DNA of 64,000 nucleotides from Burkholderiales bacterium C2. GTDB lineage: Bacteria; Pseudomonadota; Gammaproteobacteria; Burkholderiales; Burkholderiaceae_C. This document shows positions 63,713-64,000 of the stretch, one piece after another. How positions within the stretch are numbered: the first letter of the stretch is position 1; every line of letters starts with the position of its first letter. Both the position numbers and the translations under genes were made by a program. Where the stretch lies: NCBI GenBank assembly GCA_005503085.1, contig SCOI01000027.1, forward strand, positions 19,753 to 83,752. The letters are read 5' to 3'. Under the pieces are notes generated by a model. It was not told the origin of the DNA and did not search any database. It saw only the letters and a list, made by a program, of their open reading frames with translations.

Positions 63713-64000
63713 ATGAACAGCAAGACCAACAGCGCCGTGGCCGCCGGCCCGCAACGGCACGCGCCTCGCCATCCGTGGGTCACGTCGGCCCTGCTCATCG
63801 CGCTTGCCACCGCGCTTGCGGCATGTGGCGGTGGCGGCGGTGGCAGCGAGACCTCGCCGCCTGCGGACGCGCCGCCCCTCGGTGGGTCGCCGGCGCCCGA
63901 ACCTCCAGCCTCCGCGCCGACGGTTGAGCCTGTGCTGGAGCCCGCACCGGTGGCCGCGCCGGTGGCCTTGCCCACGCCCACGCCGGTGGCAACCCCGACC
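63713..64000 (+). CDS. Putative lipoprotein, 5' part only (runs off the window)
   Basis: The first 96 codons are open to the window end. A signal peptide (TSALLIALATALAAC) with lipobox LAAC precedes a Gly run (GGGGGGSE) and a Pro/Ala/Val/Thr-rich linker (PAPEPPASAPTVEPVLEPAP). This is the usual N-terminus of a large surface or periplasmic lipoprotein with a flexible tether; the functional domain lies beyond the window. Start ATG at 63713. Confidence 0.75.
   Translation, partial: MNSKTNSAVAAGPQRHAPRHPWVTSALLIALATALAACGGGGGGSETSPPADAPPLGGSPAPEPPASAPTVEPVLEPAPVAAPVALPTPTPVATPT

Overview
The window is GC-rich, gene-dense chromosomal DNA from a betaproteobacterium of the order Burkholderiales, most like the Roseateles/Pelomonas/Rubrivivax group. 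This is inferred from the family content: a Bug-type solute receptor, PEP-CTERM proteins, an alanine/lysine-rich SWIB protein, a sigma-54 type pilin promoter and a Burkholderiales-type dispersed GC hairpin repeat. I see no rRNA, tRNA, CRISPR array, intact insertion sequence or prophage. Apart from a decayed patch near 62.6-63.7 kb, it reads as ordinary core and near-core chromosome.

Layout. 0-3.5 kb: a TerC/YjbE membrane protein followed by a Ser/Thr kinase, a PP2C phosphatase and an FHA protein, apparently one operon. 3.7-5.3 kb: a metallo-beta-lactamase-fold phosphodiesterase-like protein and a type IV pilin gene with a sigma-54 promoter and two upstream palindromes. 5.5-13.3 kb: a Cache/PAS/GGDEF diguanylate cyclase, the ATP-grasp/alpha-E/transglutaminase trio, slyX and a membrane hybrid kinase. 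13.3-16 kb: nadC with an FAH-family hydrolase, and divergent rlpA. 16.1-22.2 kb: a five-gene, mostly overlapping operon (DUF4331 secreted protein, small lipoprotein, TPR protein, HupE/UreJ-like membrane protein with an EF-hand loop, TonB-dependent receptor). This is the best candidate for an uncharacterised system, probably for uptake of a metal or metal complex. 22.2-28.2 kb: a PglL/Wzy-type ligase, moaC, an M48 protease, a fused PEP-CTERM/collagen-like protein and a small holin-like membrane protein. 28.2-29.5 kb: a yybP-ykoY (Mn2+) riboswitch in front of a second TerC gene.

29.5-35.7 kb is an iron island: Fur box, tonB-exbB-exbD, a catecholate-type siderophore receptor, then a PiuC-type dioxygenase overlapping an FMN 2-hydroxyacid oxidase. 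35.9-41.4 kb: a SWIB protein, a lone receiver, a DsbA-fold isomerase, a PEP-CTERM protein and uvrA. 41.5-43.3 kb: a TetR regulator with two matching palindromic operators, a 39-residue membrane peptide and an alpha/beta hydrolase. 43.5-47.6 kb: two tandem TPR-GGDEF proteins. 47.6-51.7 kb: a Bug receptor coupled to a SulP transporter, an AraC regulator and a VOC protein. 51.7-56.8 kb: a PAS hybrid kinase, a secreted MBL hydrolase and gshA. 56.9-59.6 kb: six small minus-strand genes. 59.6-62.6 kb: an MlaE/MlaD-like operon with no ATPase gene in it. 62.6-63.7 kb: debris including what looks like the C-terminal half of an Imm49 immunity protein. A lipoprotein gene runs off the right end.

Recurring themes are c-di-GMP and phosphorelay signalling (three GGDEF proteins, two hybrid kinases, one lone receiver), metal handling (two TerC proteins, an Mn riboswitch, Fur-controlled iron uptake, the HupE/TonB operon) and envelope or surface functions (pilin, RlpA, glycan ligase, PEP-CTERM proteins, Mla). 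Functional calls come from motif recognition by eye; no database search was run.
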